From Mycobacterium stomatepiae (lineage in GTDB: Bacteria; Actinomycetota; Actinomycetes; Mycobacteriales; Mycobacteriaceae): a DNA stretch of 64,000 nucleotides. This document shows, one piece after another, positions 49,301 through 60,046 of this stretch (positions are counted from its first letter, which is position 1; each line of letters opens with the position of its first letter). The notes under the pieces were generated by a model. It had not been told where the DNA came from and did not search any database. It saw only the letters and a program-made list of their open reading frames with translations. Made by a program: the position numbers and the translations under genes. The stretch lies in assembly GCF_010731715.1 (NCBI RefSeq), contig NZ_AP022587.1:4278001-4342000 (forward strand). The letters run 5' to 3'.

Positions 49301-52300
49301 GCGGCGTACGTGGGCGCAGATCCCGGCCAGTGCTTCGAACCACAACCCGTTCAGTCGGCTGATCTGTTCGGCATCGAGCGCCGATGACGCCCACGTCCAC
49401 CTAGCCTGCAAGCGCGGACCGGTGTCGGTGTCAATGGCGCCGGCGTTGAGTTCGACGGTGTGCCCCAAGGGCATTGGGATCGCCGAGGCCTTCGCTGCCA
49501 CCGATACGCCATCGTGGCTGACCTGCCACAGGTCGTCGGACAGCTCGCCGGCACCGGCGCCGAGCCGGCCAAGGTAGTTGAACCCGATCGCCGGATCCGG
49601 CCCGGTCAGGTCCACTTCGGGGTTGAGGTATCGCAGCAGCCCGTAGGTCAATCCGTCCGGCAGCGCGCGCAGCTGTTCCTTGGCGTCCTTGACCGCCGCA
49701 CCCAATGCGGGCTCACCGCCGAGCACCTGCGCCCAACGCAGGTTGCCGATGCTCAGCGCCACAGGGTATTTGGTGGTAAACCAGCCCACCGTGCGTGTCA
49801 GGTTCACATTGGCGGCCAGTTCGTCGTGGCGACCATGGCCCTCGACATCGATGCCGATGGGCGAGTCGGTCTCCAGGAATTCTGTCCAGGCCAATCCGAA
49901 TGCGATCAGCAGAATGTCTTGAACGCCGGCATGAAACGCCGCGGGGACCTCGCCCAGAAGCATGCGGGTCGTGTCGGTATCGAGCTCGGCTGATAACTGC
50001 CCCGCACTAGCGTAGGTATCCAGCTCGGGCCGGAGCGCGGGCAGTGTGCGCGGTGCGGCGGCCACCCTTCGCCAGGCATCGGCGTGCCGCAGCACCGCCG
50101 CGGAGCGGGCGTGCTCGTCGAGCAGCGACGCCCACCGGGCGAACGAGGTACCCGCGGCCGGCAGTGTCACCGGCTGGCCGCTCTGATGCTGGGCCCACGC
50201 GATGTTCAGGTCTTCCAACAGGATTCGCCAGGACACCCCGTCCACGGCCAGGTGGTGAACGATCAATACCAATTGGGATGTTGAGGTAACCCACAGCGCG
50301 CTCACCATGGTCGCGGCGGCCGGATTCAACCGCTGCCGTGCTGCGAGCAGCGCCGCGTCGGAGAATTCGGGTACGGACTGAAGACAGCTGCGCGCGTCCA
50401 CCGACCCGGCCTCGAGCGCCCGAGGCGACCACTCGTCGTCGACGCTCAGCCGCAGCATCGCGTGCCGATCCAGCAAGGCCTGCAACACGACTGCCACGTC
50501 GGCGTCGCTGACACCGGCGGGCGCCTGCACGACGACCGTCTGGTTGAACTGCTCGACCGGGCCATCGACGTTCTGCAGCCAGCGCATGATCGGGGTGGGC
50601 AGCACCGGGCCGGTGGGGTCGTCGTCGATGGCGGCTTCTCCGCTGACGACGCCCGCCACTCGGGCCAGCCGGGCCACGGTCTGCTCGACGAAGATGTCCC
50701 GTGGCCGGCACAACACGCCGGCCGCCCTTGCCCGGGCAACCACTTGCATGGACAAGATGCTGTCGCCACCCAGGTCGAAGAAGGAGTCGTCGATGCCGAC
50801 GTGCTCGAGGCCAAGGACCTGGGCGTAGATGCCGGCGAGGATCTCTTCGATGGCATCGGTGGGAGCGCGATAGTGATCGGCATCGTGATAGTCGGGTATC
50901 GGCAATGCGCGGGTGTCGAGCTTTCCATTGACCGTCAGCGGTAGCGCGTCGAGGACGATGATCGCCGACGGCACCATGTAGGACGGAAGCCTTTCGGCCA
51001 GTGCGGAACTCAGCTCAGTCGGCTCGGCGGTACCGGTGACGTAGGCGATGAGCCGGGTGGTACCGCGGTCGTCACGTGTGATGACGATGGCTTGGTCCAC
51101 ACCGTCGAGACCAGCGAGGGCCGCTTGGATTTCGCCGAGTTCAATTCGATAGCCACGGATCTTGACCTGTTCGTCGGCCCGGCCCAGGTAGTCGAGTTGC
51201 CCATCGGCGCGCCAGCGCACCAGGTCACCGGTGCGATACATCCGGGCACCGGATTCGCCGTATGGGCAGGCGACGAATCGCGATCCGGTCAACTCGGCTC
51301 GGCCGAGGTATCCGCAGGCCACCCCCGAGCCGGTGACGTACAATTCGCCGACCACCCCGGCCGGTACCGGGCGCAGCCAGGGATCCAGGACGAACAGGGC
51401 CGCGGTGGTCACCGGCGCGCCGATGGGCGCGGCGCCCGACCCTGCCACCAGCGGGCTGCTCATCGACGCGTACACGGTGGCCTCGGTGGGGCCGTACGCG
51501 TTGATCACCAACCGGCCGGGTGCCCACTGATCTACCACGTCCGCGGTGCAGGCTTCGCCGCCGAGCAGCAACGACATCGATTCCAAGCCCTCCGGCGTCA
51601 ATGCCGCTGCGGCCGAGGGGGTTTGAGTGAGCACATTGACGTGTTCGGCGACCAGCAAGGCATGGAAGTCGTGCGGCGAGGTGGCCACCTCCTCGGGGAC
51701 GATGACCAGGCGCCCGCCGCCGAGCAGGGCTGCCCAGATCTCCCACACCGAGAAGTCGAAGCCGTAGGAGTGGCATTGCGTCCACACCTGCGTCACCGGC
51801 AGCTGGCTGGGGGTCGACACCGCCAGGTGGGCCAGGTTGCGGTGGGTGACCGCGACTCCTTTGGGGACGCCGGTGGTGCCCGAGGTGTAGATCAGGTACG
51901 CGACGTCGTCGGGCGACGGCGCCGGAGGCGGACTCGCGGGTTGGAGATCGATGGCGGGGTCGTCGATGTCGATCACCGTAAGGTCGCATCCGCGCAGCCG
52001 TGGCCGCAGCGCCGCGGTGGTGATCGCCGCGATCGGGGCGGCATCGGCGAGCATGAACCCGATTCGCGCGTCCGGATGGGCCGGATCGATCGGCAAGTAC
52101 GCCGCCCCCGTCTTCAGCACCGCCAACATCGCGACAACCGCCTCGGCCGAGCGTGAAAACAGCAGCGCGACGGACCGCCCGGGACCGGCGCCCCGGCGGA
52201 TCAACAGATGGGCGAGCCGGTTGGCGCATTCGTCGAGTTCGCGATAGCTCAATGAGCGCGACTCGAAGGTAACGGCTACCGCGTGCGGGGTACGCCGCGC

Positions 52301-53780
52301 ATGTTCGCCGAAGAACTCCGGCACCGACACCGCCACCGGCGCGGGCAGCGCCAGCATCGCGCGGTTACCCAAGATGTCGAGGCGCGCGTGTTCTTCTGCG
52401 TCCAACAGCTGGATCGAGGAAAGCCGCTGCGTGGCATCGGATGTCATCGCCGTCAGGACCCGCTTCAGCCGATCGGCCAGCGCCGCGATGCTGCTTTCGT
52501 CGAACAGGTCGGTCCGATACTCCACCGTCCCGGAGATTCCGGCCGGCTCGCCGGTCGCGGTGAATCCCTCGGTGAGCGAGAAAGTCAAATCCGCTCGCGC
52601 GGTGTGAGTGTCGATCGGCAGCGGGGTGGCTTGCACATCGCCGAGCGTCAATTCGGCGGGCTGTGAGTTTTGCCAGCCCAACATCACCTGCACCAGCGGG
52701 TGATGGGCCAGGCTTCGGGTGGGGTTGAGCCGTTCGACGAGAACCTCGAACGGTACGTCTTGGTGCTCGTAAGCAGCCAGGCTGCGCTGACGCACCTGCG
52801 CCAGCAGCTCGGCGACGGTCGGGTCGCCGCTCACGTCGACGCGCAGCACCAGGGTATTGACAAAGAATCCCACCAGCTCGTCAAGCGCAGGATCGCGACG
52901 CCCGGCGATCGGGAACCCAACGGCCACATCGGAGCTGGCGCTGAGCGCCGACAGGAGCACCGCAAGGGCGGCCTGCACCACCATGAAACTGGTCGCGTTA
53001 TGCTCGCGGGCCACCTCGCGCACCCGCTGCTGCAACTCGCCCGGCCACTCGACGATCAGCGTGGCGCCGCGCTGATCGGCGACGGCCGGGTAGGGCCGGT
53101 CGGTCGGAAGCGCGATGCGCTCGGGCATGCCGGCCAGCGCGTCGCGCCAGTAGGCCAGTTGGGCGCCGATCGGGCTGTCGGGATCGTCCAAATCACCGAA
53201 CTGCGCATGCTGCCAGATTGCGTAATCGGGGTACTGCACCGGCAAATCGGCCCATGCTGGTTCTTGCCTAAGACACCGGGCGGCATACGCCTCGCCGAGA
53301 TCACGCACCAGCGGGGCGATCGACCAGCCATCGGCAGCAATATGGTGCACCACGCCCACCAGCAGATGTTCGTCCGCGCCGAGCTGAAAAAGCGTTGCAC
53401 GAAGCGGGATCTCGGCGGATAAATCGAACCGGTGGGCCACCGTGGCATCGATGGCCTCGTCCAGGCGTTGCTGCGCCCAGTCGTCGGAATCGATGATTTG
53501 CCAACCGAACTCGGCCCGTTCGGCATCGATAACCAGTTGCTGCGGTGTGTCCCCCGCCGCGGGGAACACCGTCCGTAGGCTCTGATGGCGGGTGACCACA
53601 TCGGCCATCGCGGCGGCCAGCGCGTCGACATCGAGCCGGCCCGAAAGCCGTAAGGCCACCGCGATGTTGTACACCGGCGACGGTCCCTGCAACTGATCCA
53701 AGAACCACAACCGCGACTGGGCGAAGGACAGCGGGATCACCGCAGGCCGCTGCGCGGCCGTCAACGGTTGAAGCCGTGCG
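46190..53780 (-). repeat. NRPS two-module unit, first copy (modules 2-3)
   Basis: C2-A2-T2-E2-C3-A3-T3 spans about 7.6 kb and is repeated in order by modules 4-5. C3 and C5 share the opening [16 protein letters not shown] and the [14 protein letters not shown] core. E2 and E4 share LNPEV and [10 protein letters not shown] segments. The architecture implies duplication of the whole unit. Confidence 0.75.
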
Positions 53781-56700
53781 TGCTCGGTACCGATGCGCGG
53801 AGCCAGCTGCGCGATCGTGGGAGCCTCGAACAACGCCCGCACCGAAAGCCCGGCATCGAGCGCGGTGTTGACCGCGGCGATCACCCGCATAGCCGAGAGT
53901 GAATCACCGCCCAGATCGAAGAACGACTCTTCGGTTCCGATCCGGTCCACACCGAGAACCCGGGCGTAGATTCCGGCCAGAATTTCCTCGACCGCCGTGA
54001 CCGGCGCGAGGTAGTGCTCGGCATCGCGGTAGTCCGGTGCCGGCAGCGCACGAGTGTCGAGTTTGCCGTTGACCGTTAGGGGCAGCGCATCGATCACCAT
54101 CACCGCGACAGGCACCATATAGCCCGGCAACCGCTCCGCCAGCGCCGCGCGCAGCGTGGCCGGGTCGGCGGTCCCCGTGACATAACCCACCAAGCGCCTA
54201 TCTCCGGGGTGGTCCTCCCGGGATATCACCGCCGCCTGTTCCACCCCGGCCAAACGTGCTAGGGCAGAACGGATTTCGCCGATCTCGATGCGGTAGCCGC
54301 GAATCTTGACCTGCTCATCGGCGCGCCCGACATACTCCAGCTGCCCGTGGGCGCCCCAGCGCACCAGGTCCCCGGTGCGATACATCCGCACGCCGGACCC
54401 CCCGAAGGGGCAGGCCACAAAACGCGATGACGTCAACGACCCTCGACCGACATACCCGCATCCCACGCCGCGGCCGGCCACGTACAGCTCGCCGACCACC
54501 CCGACGGGCACCGGGCGCAGCCAATCGTCGAGCACGAACAGCGCCGCAGTCGATACCGGTGCGCCGATCGGCACCGCTGTCCCCGCGGTCAGGGGTGCGC
54601 TCATCGCGACCATGATCGTGGTCTCGGTGGGGCCGTAGGCGTTGATCATCAAGCGTCCGGGCGCCCACCGATCGACCACCTCGGCCGGGCAGGCCTCGCC
54701 GCCGATCAACAACGACGCCGACCCAAGACCCTCCGGGTGCAGCGCAACCACGGAGGAGGGGGTCTGGGTGAGCACGGTGACGCCCTCGGCGGCCAGCAGG
54801 GCTTGGAAGTCTTCCGGGGACCCGGTCACCGATTCGGAAACCACGACCAGCCGCCCGCCGTGCAGCAGCGCGCCCCAAATCTCCCACGCCGAGAAGTCGA
54901 ACGCATACGAGTGGCACTGGGTCCACGCCTGCCCCGGCGGCAGGCCGGCATCCAGGGAGTCGAGCAGCTGGGTGACGTTGTGGTGGGTGACGGCCACGCC
55001 TTTGGGGACACCAGTGGTGCCGGAGGTGTAGATGATCTGGGCGACGTCGTCCGGGGAAGGCCCGCGCGGCGCGGTGGCGGGTTGAGCGTCGACGGCGCGG
55101 TCGTGGATATCGATCGCCGCCAGGCCGTAGCCGTCGAGCCGGTCGGCGAGCGCGGCGTTGGTCAGCGCGGCCATCGGCGCCGCATCGGCGAGCATGAACT
55201 CGATCCGCGCCGGCGGGTGGGACGGGTCGATCGGCAGGTACGCGGCTCCGGTTTTCAACACCGCCAAAATCGCGACAATGGCGTCGGCTGATCGCGAAAA
55301 GAGCAGCGCCACAATCTGTCCGGGGCCTGCACCCTGTCGGGCGAGCAGGTGCGCCACCCGGTTGGCGGTCTCGTCGAGTTCGCGGTAGGTCAGCGTGCCG
55401 CCTTCGCCGGTCACGGCTACCGCATCCGGCGTGCGCGCGACTTGTTCGGCGAACAATGACGGAATCGACACCCCGGTCGCGGGCCGCGTCAACACCGTCC
55501 GGTTGCTCAACCGATCCACGCTGACGTGTTCGTCGTCGGCGAGCAGATCCAGTGCGGAAAGCGCGCGTTCGGGCGCCGCGGTCATCGCTGACAACACACG
55601 CTGTAACCGCTGCGTGAGCTCCGAGACGTCGAAATTCGAATACGGTTGCCCGGCACCGGCAGTGGTGAGGAACTGTTCATCACCGGCGCCGACGAAAAAC
55701 AGCCCGAAGTGACCTATCGGTCCAAAACTGGTGTACGTCGCGGTCCCGGTGACACCGGCGAAGTTCAGGGTGAGCCTGGACGGGACGAAATTGACGACTA
55801 CCCGATTCGCCCCCTGCCCGGCGCCGCGAATGCCGCCCTCATCCCCAAGGATATGCACCGGAAAACGCTGATGCCGCAAAGCATCTCGTGCTTGCTGGTC
55901 GACATGCTTGCAGAACTCGGCGATCGTCGACCCTGGTGACGTCTTCAGCACTAGGGGCACCACCCCGGCAACCATCCCGGGCAGAGTCTTCGACTCAGGA
56001 TGCACTCGTCTGCTGACCGGGAAGTCGAGCACTACCTCCGAACCGCTGCTACACCCCTGCACCAACAGTGCACACGCTGCCGTGATGATCGAGGTTCGGC
56101 GGACACCCAGCGCCTTGGACAGCTGTTTGATGCGGCCGACGACGGACGGGTCCAATTGAACCGGCGGAGTCGGTTGATTCGGATCTCGTCGCGAGGTGGA
56201 TTGCGGCAATCGATAATCCGGTCCGCTTTCCGACGGCAGATTCTCGTTCCAATAGGTCTGATCTTCCTGGTAATCCGTCGAGGCCTCGTACTCCAGTTCG
56301 CTGCGGACGAAGTCCTGCAGGGAGCCGAAGAATGCGGGAGAGAGGGGGGTGCCGGAAACCATTGCGGTGTAGTTGGCCGCAATCCGGCGGCCAACCAGGC
56401 CCATGCCCAATCCGTCGAGGACGATGTGATGACAACAGGCCGACCAGTAGAACTCGTCGGGTTTTGTTCGGAATAAAGCGAATTTGAGTAGCCGACCGGT
56501 GAGCGGCATCGGCGTGCGCTGAATCGACGACGCAATCTCACGAGCTTCCCCGACGGGGTCGGGCGAGCCGGTGAGATCGTGGAAGTCGAGATCGAAATCC
56601 GGGTAATCGATTGCCTTTTGGAAAACCTGACCGTCCACTTCGAAGAACGCGGCGCGGCATGGTTCGGCCTCGTGCAGTGCTTTGCCGATTGCCTGCTTAA

Positions 56701-56839
56701 GCAAACCAGGATCGACAGTGCCCTCGATCCTGATGAAGAGACCGAGCTGCCAGTCGGTGCCGGAGCGTCCCGTTTCCTGTGCGAGCCAGATGTCCAGTTG
56801 CCGGCGCGTCAGCGGAAGGGCACGGGCGTCAAGTTCCAT
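46295..56839 (-). CDS. Nonribosomal peptide synthetase, N-terminal part (starter C to A3)
   Basis: From ATG 56839 with GTAGGGG eight bases upstream. Approximate residues: starter condensation domain 1-450 (HHIVLDG), preceded by no carrier domain and therefore likely to accept a fatty acyl group; A1 460-950; T1 955-1020 ([10 protein letters not shown]); C2 1030-1500 (HHIAADG); A2 1505-1995; T2 2000-2060 ([10 protein letters not shown]); E2 2070-2515 ([11 protein letters not shown]); C3 2525-2965 (HHIVLDG); A3 from 2985. At YMVPA near 46,525 the frame is lost, and the last 78 codons are shadow sequence. The other frame continues [20 protein letters not shown]. One base is missing. The N-terminus [18 protein letters not shown] resembles mycobacterial lipopeptide synthetases. 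A dead mbtH gene lies just upstream. Confidence 0.93.
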   Translation of the reverse strand: MELDARALPLTRRQLDIWLAQETGRSGTDWQLGLFIRIEGTVDPGLLKQAIGKALHEAEPCRAAFFEVDGQVFQKAIDYPDFDLDFHDLTGSPDPVGEAREIASSIQRTPMPLTGRLLKFALFRTKPDEFYWSACCHHIVLDGLGMGLVGRRIAANYTAMVSGTPLSPAFFGSLQDFVRSELEYEASTDYQEDQTYWNENLPSESGPDYRLPQSTSRRDPNQPTPPVQLDPSVVGRIKQLSKALGVRRTSIITAACALLVQGCSSGSEVVLDFPVSRRVHPESKTLPGMVAGVVPLVLKTSPGSTIAEFCKHVDQQARDALRHQRFPVHILGDEGGIRGAGQGANRVVVNFVPSRLTLNFAGVTGTATYTSFGPIGHFGLFFVGAGDEQFLTTAGAGQPYSNFDVSELTQRLQRVLSAMTAAPERALSALDLLADDEHVSVDRLSNRTVLTRPATGVSIPSLFAEQVARTPDAVAVTGEGGTLTYRELDETANRVAHLLARQGAGPGQIVALLFSRSADAIVAILAVLKTGAAYLPIDPSHPPARIEFMLADAAPMAALTNAALADRLDGYGLAAIDIHDRAVDAQPATAPRGPSPDDVAQIIYTSGTTGVPKGVAVTHHNVTQLLDSLDAGLPPGQAWTQCHSYAFDFSAWEIWGALLHGGRLVVVSESVTGSPEDFQALLAAEGVTVLTQTPSSVVALHPEGLGSASLLIGGEACPAEVVDRWAPGRLMINAYGPTETTIMVAMSAPLTAGTAVPIGAPVSTAALFVLDDWLRPVPVGVVGELYVAGRGVGCGYVGRGSLTSSRFVACPFGGSGVRMYRTGDLVRWGAHGQLEYVGRADEQVKIRGYRIEIGEIRSALARLAGVEQAAVISREDHPGDRRLVGYVTGTADPATLRAALAERLPGYMVPVAVMVIDALPLTVNGKLDTRALPAPDYRDAEHYLAPVTAVEEILAGIYARVLGVDRIGTEESFFDLGGDSLSAMRVIAAVNTALDAGLSVRALFEAPTIAQLAPRIGTEHARLQPLTAAQRPAVIPLSFAQSRLWFLDQLQGPSPVYNIAVALRLSGRLDVDALAAAMADVVTRHQSLRTVFPAAGDTPQQLVIDAERAEFGWQIIDSDDWAQQRLDEAIDATVAHRFDLSAEIPLRATLFQLGADEHLLVGVVHHIAADGWSIAPLVRDLGEAYAARCLRQEPAWADLPVQYPDYAIWQHAQFGDLDDPDSPIGAQLAYWRDALAGMPERIALPTDRPYPAVADQRGATLIVEWPGELQQRVREVAREHNATSFMVVQAALAVLLSALSASSDVAVGFPIAGRRDPALDELVGFFVNTLVLRVDVSGDPTVAELLAQVRQRSLAAYEHQDVPFEVLVERLNPTRSLAHHPLVQVMLGWQNSQPAELTLGDVQATPLPIDTHTARADLTFSLTEGFTATGEPAGISGTVEYRTDLFDESSIAALADRLKRVLTAMTSDATQRLSSIQLLDAEEHARLDILGNRAMLALPAPVAVSVPEFFGEHARRTPHAVAVTFESRSLSYRELDECANRLAHLLIRRGAGPGRSVALLFSRSAEAVVAMLAVLKTGAAYLPIDPAHPDARIGFMLADAAPIAAITTAALRPRLRGCDLTVIDIDDPAIDLQPASPPPAPSPDDVAYLIYTSGTTGVPKGVAVTHRNLAHLAVSTPSQLPVTQVWTQCHSYGFDFSVWEIWAALLGGGRLVIVPEEVATSPHDFHALLVAEHVNVLTQTPSAAAALTPEGLESMSLLLGGEACTADVVDQWAPGRLVINAYGPTEATVYASMSSPLVAGSGAAPIGAPVTTAALFVLDPWLRPVPAGVVGELYVTGSGVACGYLGRAELTGSRFVACPYGESGARMYRTGDLVRWRADGQLDYLGRADEQVKIRGYRIELGEIQAALAGLDGVDQAIVITRDDRGTTRLIAYVTGTAEPTELSSALAERLPSYMVPSAIIVLDALPLTVNGKLDTRALPIPDYHDADHYRAPTDAIEEILAGIYAQVLGLEHVGIDDSFFDLGGDSILSMQVVARARAAGVLCRPRDIFVEQTVARLARVAGVVSGEAAIDDDPTGPVLPTPIMRWLQNVDGPVEQFNQTVVVQAPAGVSDADVAVVLQALLDRHAMLRLSVDDEWSPRALEAGSVDARSCLQSVPEFSDAALLAARQRLNPAAATMVSALWVTSTSQLVLIVHHLAVDGVSWRILLEDLNIAWAQHQSGQPVTLPAAGTSFARWASLLDEHARSAAVLRHADAWRRVAAAPRTLPALRPELDTYASAGQLSAELDTDTTRMLLGEVPAAFHAGVQDILLIAFGLAWTEFLETDSPIGIDVEGHGRHDELAANVNLTRTVGWFTTKYPVALSIGNLRWAQVLGGEPALGAAVKDAKEQLRALPDGLTYGLLRYLNPEVDLTGPDPAIGFNYLGRLGAGAGELSDDLWQVSHDGVSVAAKASAIPMPLGHTVELNAGAIDTDTGPRLQARWTWASSALDAEQISRLNGLWFEALAGICAHVRRGGGGLTPSDIAPARLSQQQIDELCRDDRVADILPLTPLQQGLLFHAAAATGNADDLYAMQLDLTIAGPLDPDRLRDAVSVVVSRHPNLTARFSRQFDEPVQIMLANPVVPWRYYDLESEASIQQVCASERAAVCDLTEPPAFRVALIRTANDRHRCVLTNHHIVLDGWSLPILAREIFASYYGQRPPAPGTYRRFVAWLTDREVDAAQAAWREAFAGFDSPTLVGPPGRVRLGPRGVAVSTMSEQATHALGELARAHHTTVNTVLQAGWAQVLMWLTGQQDVAFGTAVAGRPAELAGSESMVGLLINTVPVRATCSATSTTTDLLEQLHRANNHTFEHQHLALTEIHRATGHDQLFDTLFVYENYPIDTSTVLAEGLAITAMTAREFNHYPLTLQAMPGDELGLRVEYDTEIFDAQTIEALIRRLQRVLAAMAVDAAQRLSAIPLLEGAEQAQLDEIGNRGALTRPATRASVPELFTAQAACTPDAIAITCDGRSISYRELDQSANRVAHLLACEGAGAGQSVALLFSRSPDAIVAMLAVLKTGAAYLAIDPAHPGARVAFMLADAAPIAALTTAELRPRLRGQDLRIIDIDDPYVDLQSASPPEVTPSPDEIAYLIYTSGTTGVPKGVAVTHRNLAHLAESAPAALPAAQVWTQCHSYGFDFSVWEIWAALLGGARLVVVSEAVASSPQDFHTLLVREQVNVLTQTPSAAAALPPQGLESVAVLLGGEACPGEVVDQWASGRVVINAYGPTEATVYASLSAPLVPGTAVVPIGAPVSTAALFVLDGWLRPVPPGVVGELYVAGAGVACGYLGRCDLTASRFIACPYGEPGARMYRTGDLVRWRADDQLDYLGRADDQVKIRGYRIELGEIQTALASLDGVEQAVVITREDRPGTKRLVGYVTGSADTSALRSALVERLPSYMVPARWSLWRRSRARPTTNSTSVPCRRPNIKALAVITAPRPPRSRRSSPASTRRCSVSNRLASTTPSSTSAATRCWRCG

Positions 56840-56862
56840 CCGATCGCCCCTACCCAAAAGGC

Positions 56863-57077
56863 TTACGCACTAAAGGCCTTATCCGGTTCCGGCTTCCGCA
56901 TATTCCATGGCCGTATCTCGGTGCGAGAGCGCGCGACGCCGGTGCAAACCACCGCGCCGGAGGCCTCGTGGTGAACCGCTTACCCCCAGGCAGGGACATC
57001 CGCGAGAGCCCGCCCCAGGCGGTGCTGCCGGTCGTCGTTGACCTGGACAAAGTCGTCGCTGACGGTTTGTTGCTCAC
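56863..57077 (-). pseudogene. Dead mbtH-like gene directly upstream of the NRPS
   Basis: A GTG at 57077 has GGGGAG five bases upstream and reads MSNKP, the usual MbtH opening. After a shift the next frame reads SDDFVQVNDDRQHRLGRALA then DVPAWG and stops at TAA (56980-56982). Continuing in the same frame past the stop gives AVHHEAS..., and later TEIRP. Set against the MbtH pattern (VNDEDQHSLWP..ADIPAGWRVVHGEAS...NWTDLRP) this aligns without a gap from VND to RP. The invariant tryptophans of SLWP and NWTD are lost. The length, about 71 codons, is that of MbtH. MbtH proteins are needed by many adenylation domains and usually sit right before them. The gene cannot be functional. Confidence 0.82.
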
Positions 57078-57344
57078 CGATTCTCCCCGCACGTCTAATC
57101 GACATGAGTGGAACAAACCTTAGTGGACCAAAACATGCTCCAACAGGGGGTTCGGCAAAGTTCTTGATGTTAGCCATGCGTTAGCCGCGATTTTTCGCGC
57201 AATCGGACAAGTCTTGCGAAAGCGCCAGGGTCGCAATTATTTTCGTTTCCTGACAGCCCAAGTCAGGGGTCCCGCACAACTGACGTTCACGCTACCGGCT
57301 GTGATGCATCGGCGCCACCCGAATTCTGGCAGCGCGGAGGCCTT
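57078..57344. other. Promoter/leader region of the mbtH-NRPS unit
   Basis: This stretch, with the relic at 56863-57077, fills the gap between the NRPS and the amidase gene. It is visibly richer in A and T than its surroundings (for example 57181-57256) and holds a small perfect hairpin, CGCGA-TTTT-TCGCG at 57186-57199. The leftward promoter of the NRPS must lie here, but I cannot fix its boxes. I see no gene. Confidence 0.5.
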
Positions 57345-58118
57345 TCAGCGCGCCTGACCCTGGGTGGCCAGGAAGCCCGCCACGCCGCGGACGAGTGCGT
57401 CGGCGTACTTCTGCCGGCCGTCCGGGGACTCCATCAGCGCCGAGTCGACGGGGTTCTTCATGTTGCCGCACTCGACCAGGATCGCGGGGTATTGCGCCAG
57501 GTTGAGGCCGGTCAGATCGGACCGTCCATACAGTCCGCCCTGGCCGATGTACGTCGACGGCGGGATACCCGCGGCCTGCATCTGGTCGCGCATGATCCGC
57601 GCGTACTGCACCGACGGGCCGGCCTGCACCTGGTTGAGGGGCGGTGCCGAGTAGTTGACGTGGAATCCACGGCCGGACGGCGGTCCGCCATCGGCGTGGA
57701 TGCTCAGGATCGCGTTGGGGCGCAACGAATTGGCCACGTTGGCGCGCTCATCGATGCACGGTCCCAGGCCGGTGTCGTTGCCGCGGGACAGGGCGGTCCT
57801 GACACCCAGTGCTGTCAGTGCGGCGCGAACCCGCAGCGCCGTGTCCCAGGTGAACGTGTGTTCCATATAGCCGCTGTTGGTCGCGGTACCGCTGGTCTGG
57901 CAGTCCTTGGTGCCGCCGCGGCCGGTGGTGACCTGTCGGCTGATGGACGCGTCGTTGGCGCCGTTGTGACCGGGGTCGATGAAAACGACCATGCCGGCGA
58001 TGCTGGACGGAACCCCCCATGCGTTCTGGGTCACCGCCGGGACGGCCAGGGTCCCCGCGGCAACCAGCATGCTGGCCGCCATTCTGATTCCGACACGCCT
58101 GCTCACTCGTTGGTCCAC
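57345..58118 (-). CDS. ami1: Secreted N-acetylmuramoyl-L-alanine amidase (Rv3717/Ami1-like)
   Basis: This 257-residue precursor starts at GTG 58118, with a signal peptide (MRIAASML-type hydrophobic stretch, cleavage near QNAWG). The amidase_3 fold shows [18 protein letters not shown] with zinc ligand His51, [12 protein letters not shown] with a likely glutamate ligand, [16 protein letters not shown], and the catalytic glutamate near ILVECGN. The homologue Rv3717 (Ami1) cleaves the bond between muramic acid and the stem peptide and helps cell separation. It is the right-hand core neighbour of the NRPS island and is divergent from ybaB. Confidence 0.92.
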   Translation of the reverse strand: MDQRVSRRVGIRMAASMLVAAGTLAVPAVTQNAWGVPSSIAGMVVFIDPGHNGANDASISRQVTTGRGGTKDCQTSGTATNSGYMEHTFTWDTALRVRAALTALGVRTALSRGNDTGLGPCIDERANVANSLRPNAILSIHADGGPPSGRGFHVNYSAPPLNQVQAGPSVQYARIMRDQMQAAGIPPSTYIGQGGLYGRSDLTGLNLAQYPAILVECGNMKNPVDSALMESPDGRQKYADALVRGVAGFLATQGQAR

Positions 58119-58216
58119 GGCGCAAAGGTAACCGCGCTCGGTCTACGCTGGGTGTTTCGAATCGCCCGACATCCACAGGCGAAACCAACTCGAGACCAAG
58201 ATGCGAAGGGATCGTC

Positions 58217-58567
58217 ATGCAACCCGGAGGCGACATGTCCGCGCTGCTCGCCCAGGCGCAGCAGATGCAGCAAAAGCTAATGGAGGCTCAGCAACAGCTT
58301 GCGAACGCCGAGATTCGCGGTCAGGCCGGTGGCGGCCTGGTCGAGGCCGTCGTGAAAGGCAGCGGTGAGGTCGTCGCGGTGAAGATCGACCCGTCCGTCG
58401 TCGACCCTTCGGACATCGAGACGCTGCAGGACTTGATCGTCGGCGCCATGGTGGACGCCTCCAAGCAGGTCACCAAAATGGCGCAGGAGCAGCTGGGTTC
58501 GCTGACCGCCGGGTTGACCGCGCCGCCGACGCCGCCCGCCCCACCCACCCAGATCCCGGGGCTCTGA
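58217..58567 (+). CDS. YbaB/EbfC-family nucleoid-associated protein
   Basis: This 116-residue protein starts at ATG 58217 ([20 protein letters not shown]). The coiled N-terminal helix ([20 protein letters not shown]), the strands [20 protein letters not shown] and [20 protein letters not shown] are typical of the family, which binds DNA as a dimer. It is followed by a proline-rich tail. It precedes recR by nine bases, an order conserved in most bacteria, and corresponds to Rv3716c. Confidence 0.93.
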   Translation: MQPGGDMSALLAQAQQMQQKLMEAQQQLANAEIRGQAGGGLVEAVVKGSGEVVAVKIDPSVVDPSDIETLQDLIVGAMVDASKQVTKMAQEQLGSLTAGLTAPPTPPAPPTQIPGL

Positions 58568-58576
58568 CCTACCTAG

Positions 58577-59188
58577 ATGTTTGAGGGGCCGGTCCAGGAT
58601 CTGATCGACGAGCTCGGCAAGCTGCCGGGTATCGGACCAAAGAGCGCGCAGCGCATCGCCTTTCACTTGTTGTCGGTTGAGCCGCCGGACATCGACCGGC
58701 TCACCGCTGTGCTGGGAAAGGTCCGCGACGGTGTCCGCTTCTGTGCGGTGTGCGGCAACGTGTCCGACGACGAGCGTTGCCGCATCTGCGGGGATCCGCG
58801 CCGGGACGGCTCACAGGTTTGTGTGGTCGAGGAACCCAAGGACGTCCAGGCCGTCGAGCGGACTCGCGAATTCCGGGGCCGCTACCACGTCCTGGGTGGC
58901 GCGCTCGATCCGCTGTCGGGGGTGGGCCCCGACCAGCTGCGGATCCGCGAGCTGCTCAGCCGCATCGGTGAGCGGGTCGACGGGGTGGACATCACCGAGG
59001 TGATCATCGCGACCGACCCCAACACCGAGGGAGAGGCGACGGCCACCTACCTGGTCCGGGTGCTGCGCGACATTCCCGGCCTGACCGTCACGCGCATCGC
59101 GTCCGGGCTGCCGATGGGCGGCGACTTGGAGTTCGCCGACGAGCTGACGCTGGGACGCGCGCTCACCGGCCGCCGGTCCATGGTCTGA
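58577..59188 (+). CDS. recR: Recombination mediator protein RecR
   Basis: This 203-residue protein has the N-terminal helix-hairpin-helix ([17 protein letters not shown]), a zinc finger with Cys56, Cys59, Cys68 and Cys71 ([18 protein letters not shown]), and a Toprim domain ([19 protein letters not shown], then [20 protein letters not shown]). RecR works with RecO (and RecF) to load RecA at gaps. It is co-transcribed with ybaB. A long inverted repeat follows the stop. Confidence 0.97.
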   Translation: MFEGPVQDLIDELGKLPGIGPKSAQRIAFHLLSVEPPDIDRLTAVLGKVRDGVRFCAVCGNVSDDERCRICGDPRRDGSQVCVVEEPKDVQAVERTREFRGRYHVLGGALDPLSGVGPDQLRIRELLSRIGERVDGVDITEVIIATDPNTEGEATATYLVRVLRDIPGLTVTRIASGLPMGGDLEFADELTLGRALTGRRSMV

Positions 59189-59200
59189 CCGGCCTTACTG

Positions 59201-59263
59201 CGCTGAGCCTGTAATTTTGCAGGCCCTTAGTCGCACTTTCTCTGCAGATTTACCGGCTCAGCG
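59201..59263. terminator. Long inverted repeat after recR
   Basis: The arms CGCTGAGCCTGTAATTTTGC (starting at 59201) and the matching arm ending ACCGGCTCAGCG at 59263 pair at about 19 of 22 positions around a 19-base loop. It sits between recR and the convergent peptidase gene and probably ends transcription in both directions. It may also be a member of a dispersed palindromic repeat. Confidence 0.6.
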
Positions 59264-59287
59264 AATTCTCGGCTGACGCGCGGCCCG

Positions 59288-59944
59288 TCAGCTGGTCACG
59301 ACGGCGAAGTTGTCGCTGGTCGCCCGCGCCTCTTCGAACGTCGCGGTCGAAACCTGCTCGTCGCGGCCCGCGCGGATCCCGCTGTCGTTGAGGTGCACCA
59401 CGCCGGCGTCGGTGTCGATACCGATGACGACGACGAAGTGGTTTTCCTTGGTGCGATCGCCGGGCCGATTCCAGATGACGTTGTCGTTGAGGCCGACGAT
59501 CACCTTCCGCCCGTGATCCAGATCGAGCGCCAACGTGTCGAGGTCGGGATGGAGAGCGTCGGCGTGGATGCCGTAGTGCGCCAACAGCGGGACGACGTCG
59601 CGATTGCTCGTCCGCCCGCCCGGGCGATAGATCGGCCCGTCGTGGGCCACGCTCGGGATGTTTCCCGCCGCCGCGTCGATCTCGTCCTCGCTGGGCTCGT
59701 GGCCTCTGATCTGGCCGATCACATCGGCCACCGCCATCTCCCCGCAGTCGAGCTGCTGTTGCTGGTAGCGCCAGTAGGGTGCGGCGTCGGCCGGGTCGCC
59801 GTGCATTCCGGCAGCGATGTGGGGGGCGGGGACGTCCGGGGCGGCGTGGGCGCCGGCGATTCCGACCTTCCCGCCCGCGATCAATAGCACCGCGAGGGTG
59901 CCAAGGCGTGCCTTGGTGGCCATGGCCGGTGTGGTGCCGGGCAT
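59288..59944 (-). CDS. Secreted C39-like (papain-fold) peptidase
   Basis: This 218-residue precursor starts at ATG 59944 with AAAGGGG upstream. It has an N-terminal hydrophobic signal (LGTLAVLLIAGGKVGIAGAH) with cleavage near AHAAP. The mature part shows QQLDCGEMAVADVIGQIRG with Cys67 as candidate nucleophile, ENHFVVVIGIDTDAG with the candidate histidine, and VHLNDSGIRAG with an aspartate or asparagine, the layout of peptidase C39-like family 2. It would be exported and could act on peptides or the wall. No H37Rv counterpart is expected here, since Rv3714c occupies the corresponding place. Confidence 0.78.
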   Translation of the reverse strand: MPGTTPAMATKARLGTLAVLLIAGGKVGIAGAHAAPDVPAPHIAAGMHGDPADAAPYWRYQQQQLDCGEMAVADVIGQIRGHEPSEDEIDAAAGNIPSVAHDGPIYRPGGRTSNRDVVPLLAHYGIHADALHPDLDTLALDLDHGRKVIVGLNDNVIWNRPGDRTKENHFVVVIGIDTDAGVVHLNDSGIRAGRDEQVSTATFEEARATSDNFAVVTS

Positions 59945-60046
59945 GGGGACGACCCCTTTCTCGAGCCGCAGTGCGCGTCGGTGTCGAGAAAAGGGTTGGG
60001 TACGGCCCTCAAAGGAATCTTGCTGCGCAGGTAGCAGGCACGTTCG

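Noticed and set aside
33300..56839. Assignment as glycopeptidolipid synthetases Mps1/Mps2
   Set aside because: Module count, E-domain placement, terminal N-methylation and a thioesterase in place of a reductase do not fit. No GPL genes flank it.
33300..56839. Long antisense and alternative-frame ORFs across the NRPS and other GC-rich genes
   Set aside because: They follow from high third-position GC in the real frames, have arginine/proline/alanine-rich translations and lack start signals.
56980..57177. 65-codon leftward ORF beginning MANIKNFAEPP taken as a small gene
   Set aside because: Only its second half is meaningful, and that part is the MbtH relic cut by a stop. The first half is the leader and the mbtH start lies in another frame.
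57104..57184. 27-codon plus-strand ORF beginning MSGTNLSGPKHAP upstream of the amidase region
   Set aside because: No ribosome binding site, antisense to the NRPS leader, and no resemblance to anything known; the mbtH relic on the other strand explains the adjoining sequence better.
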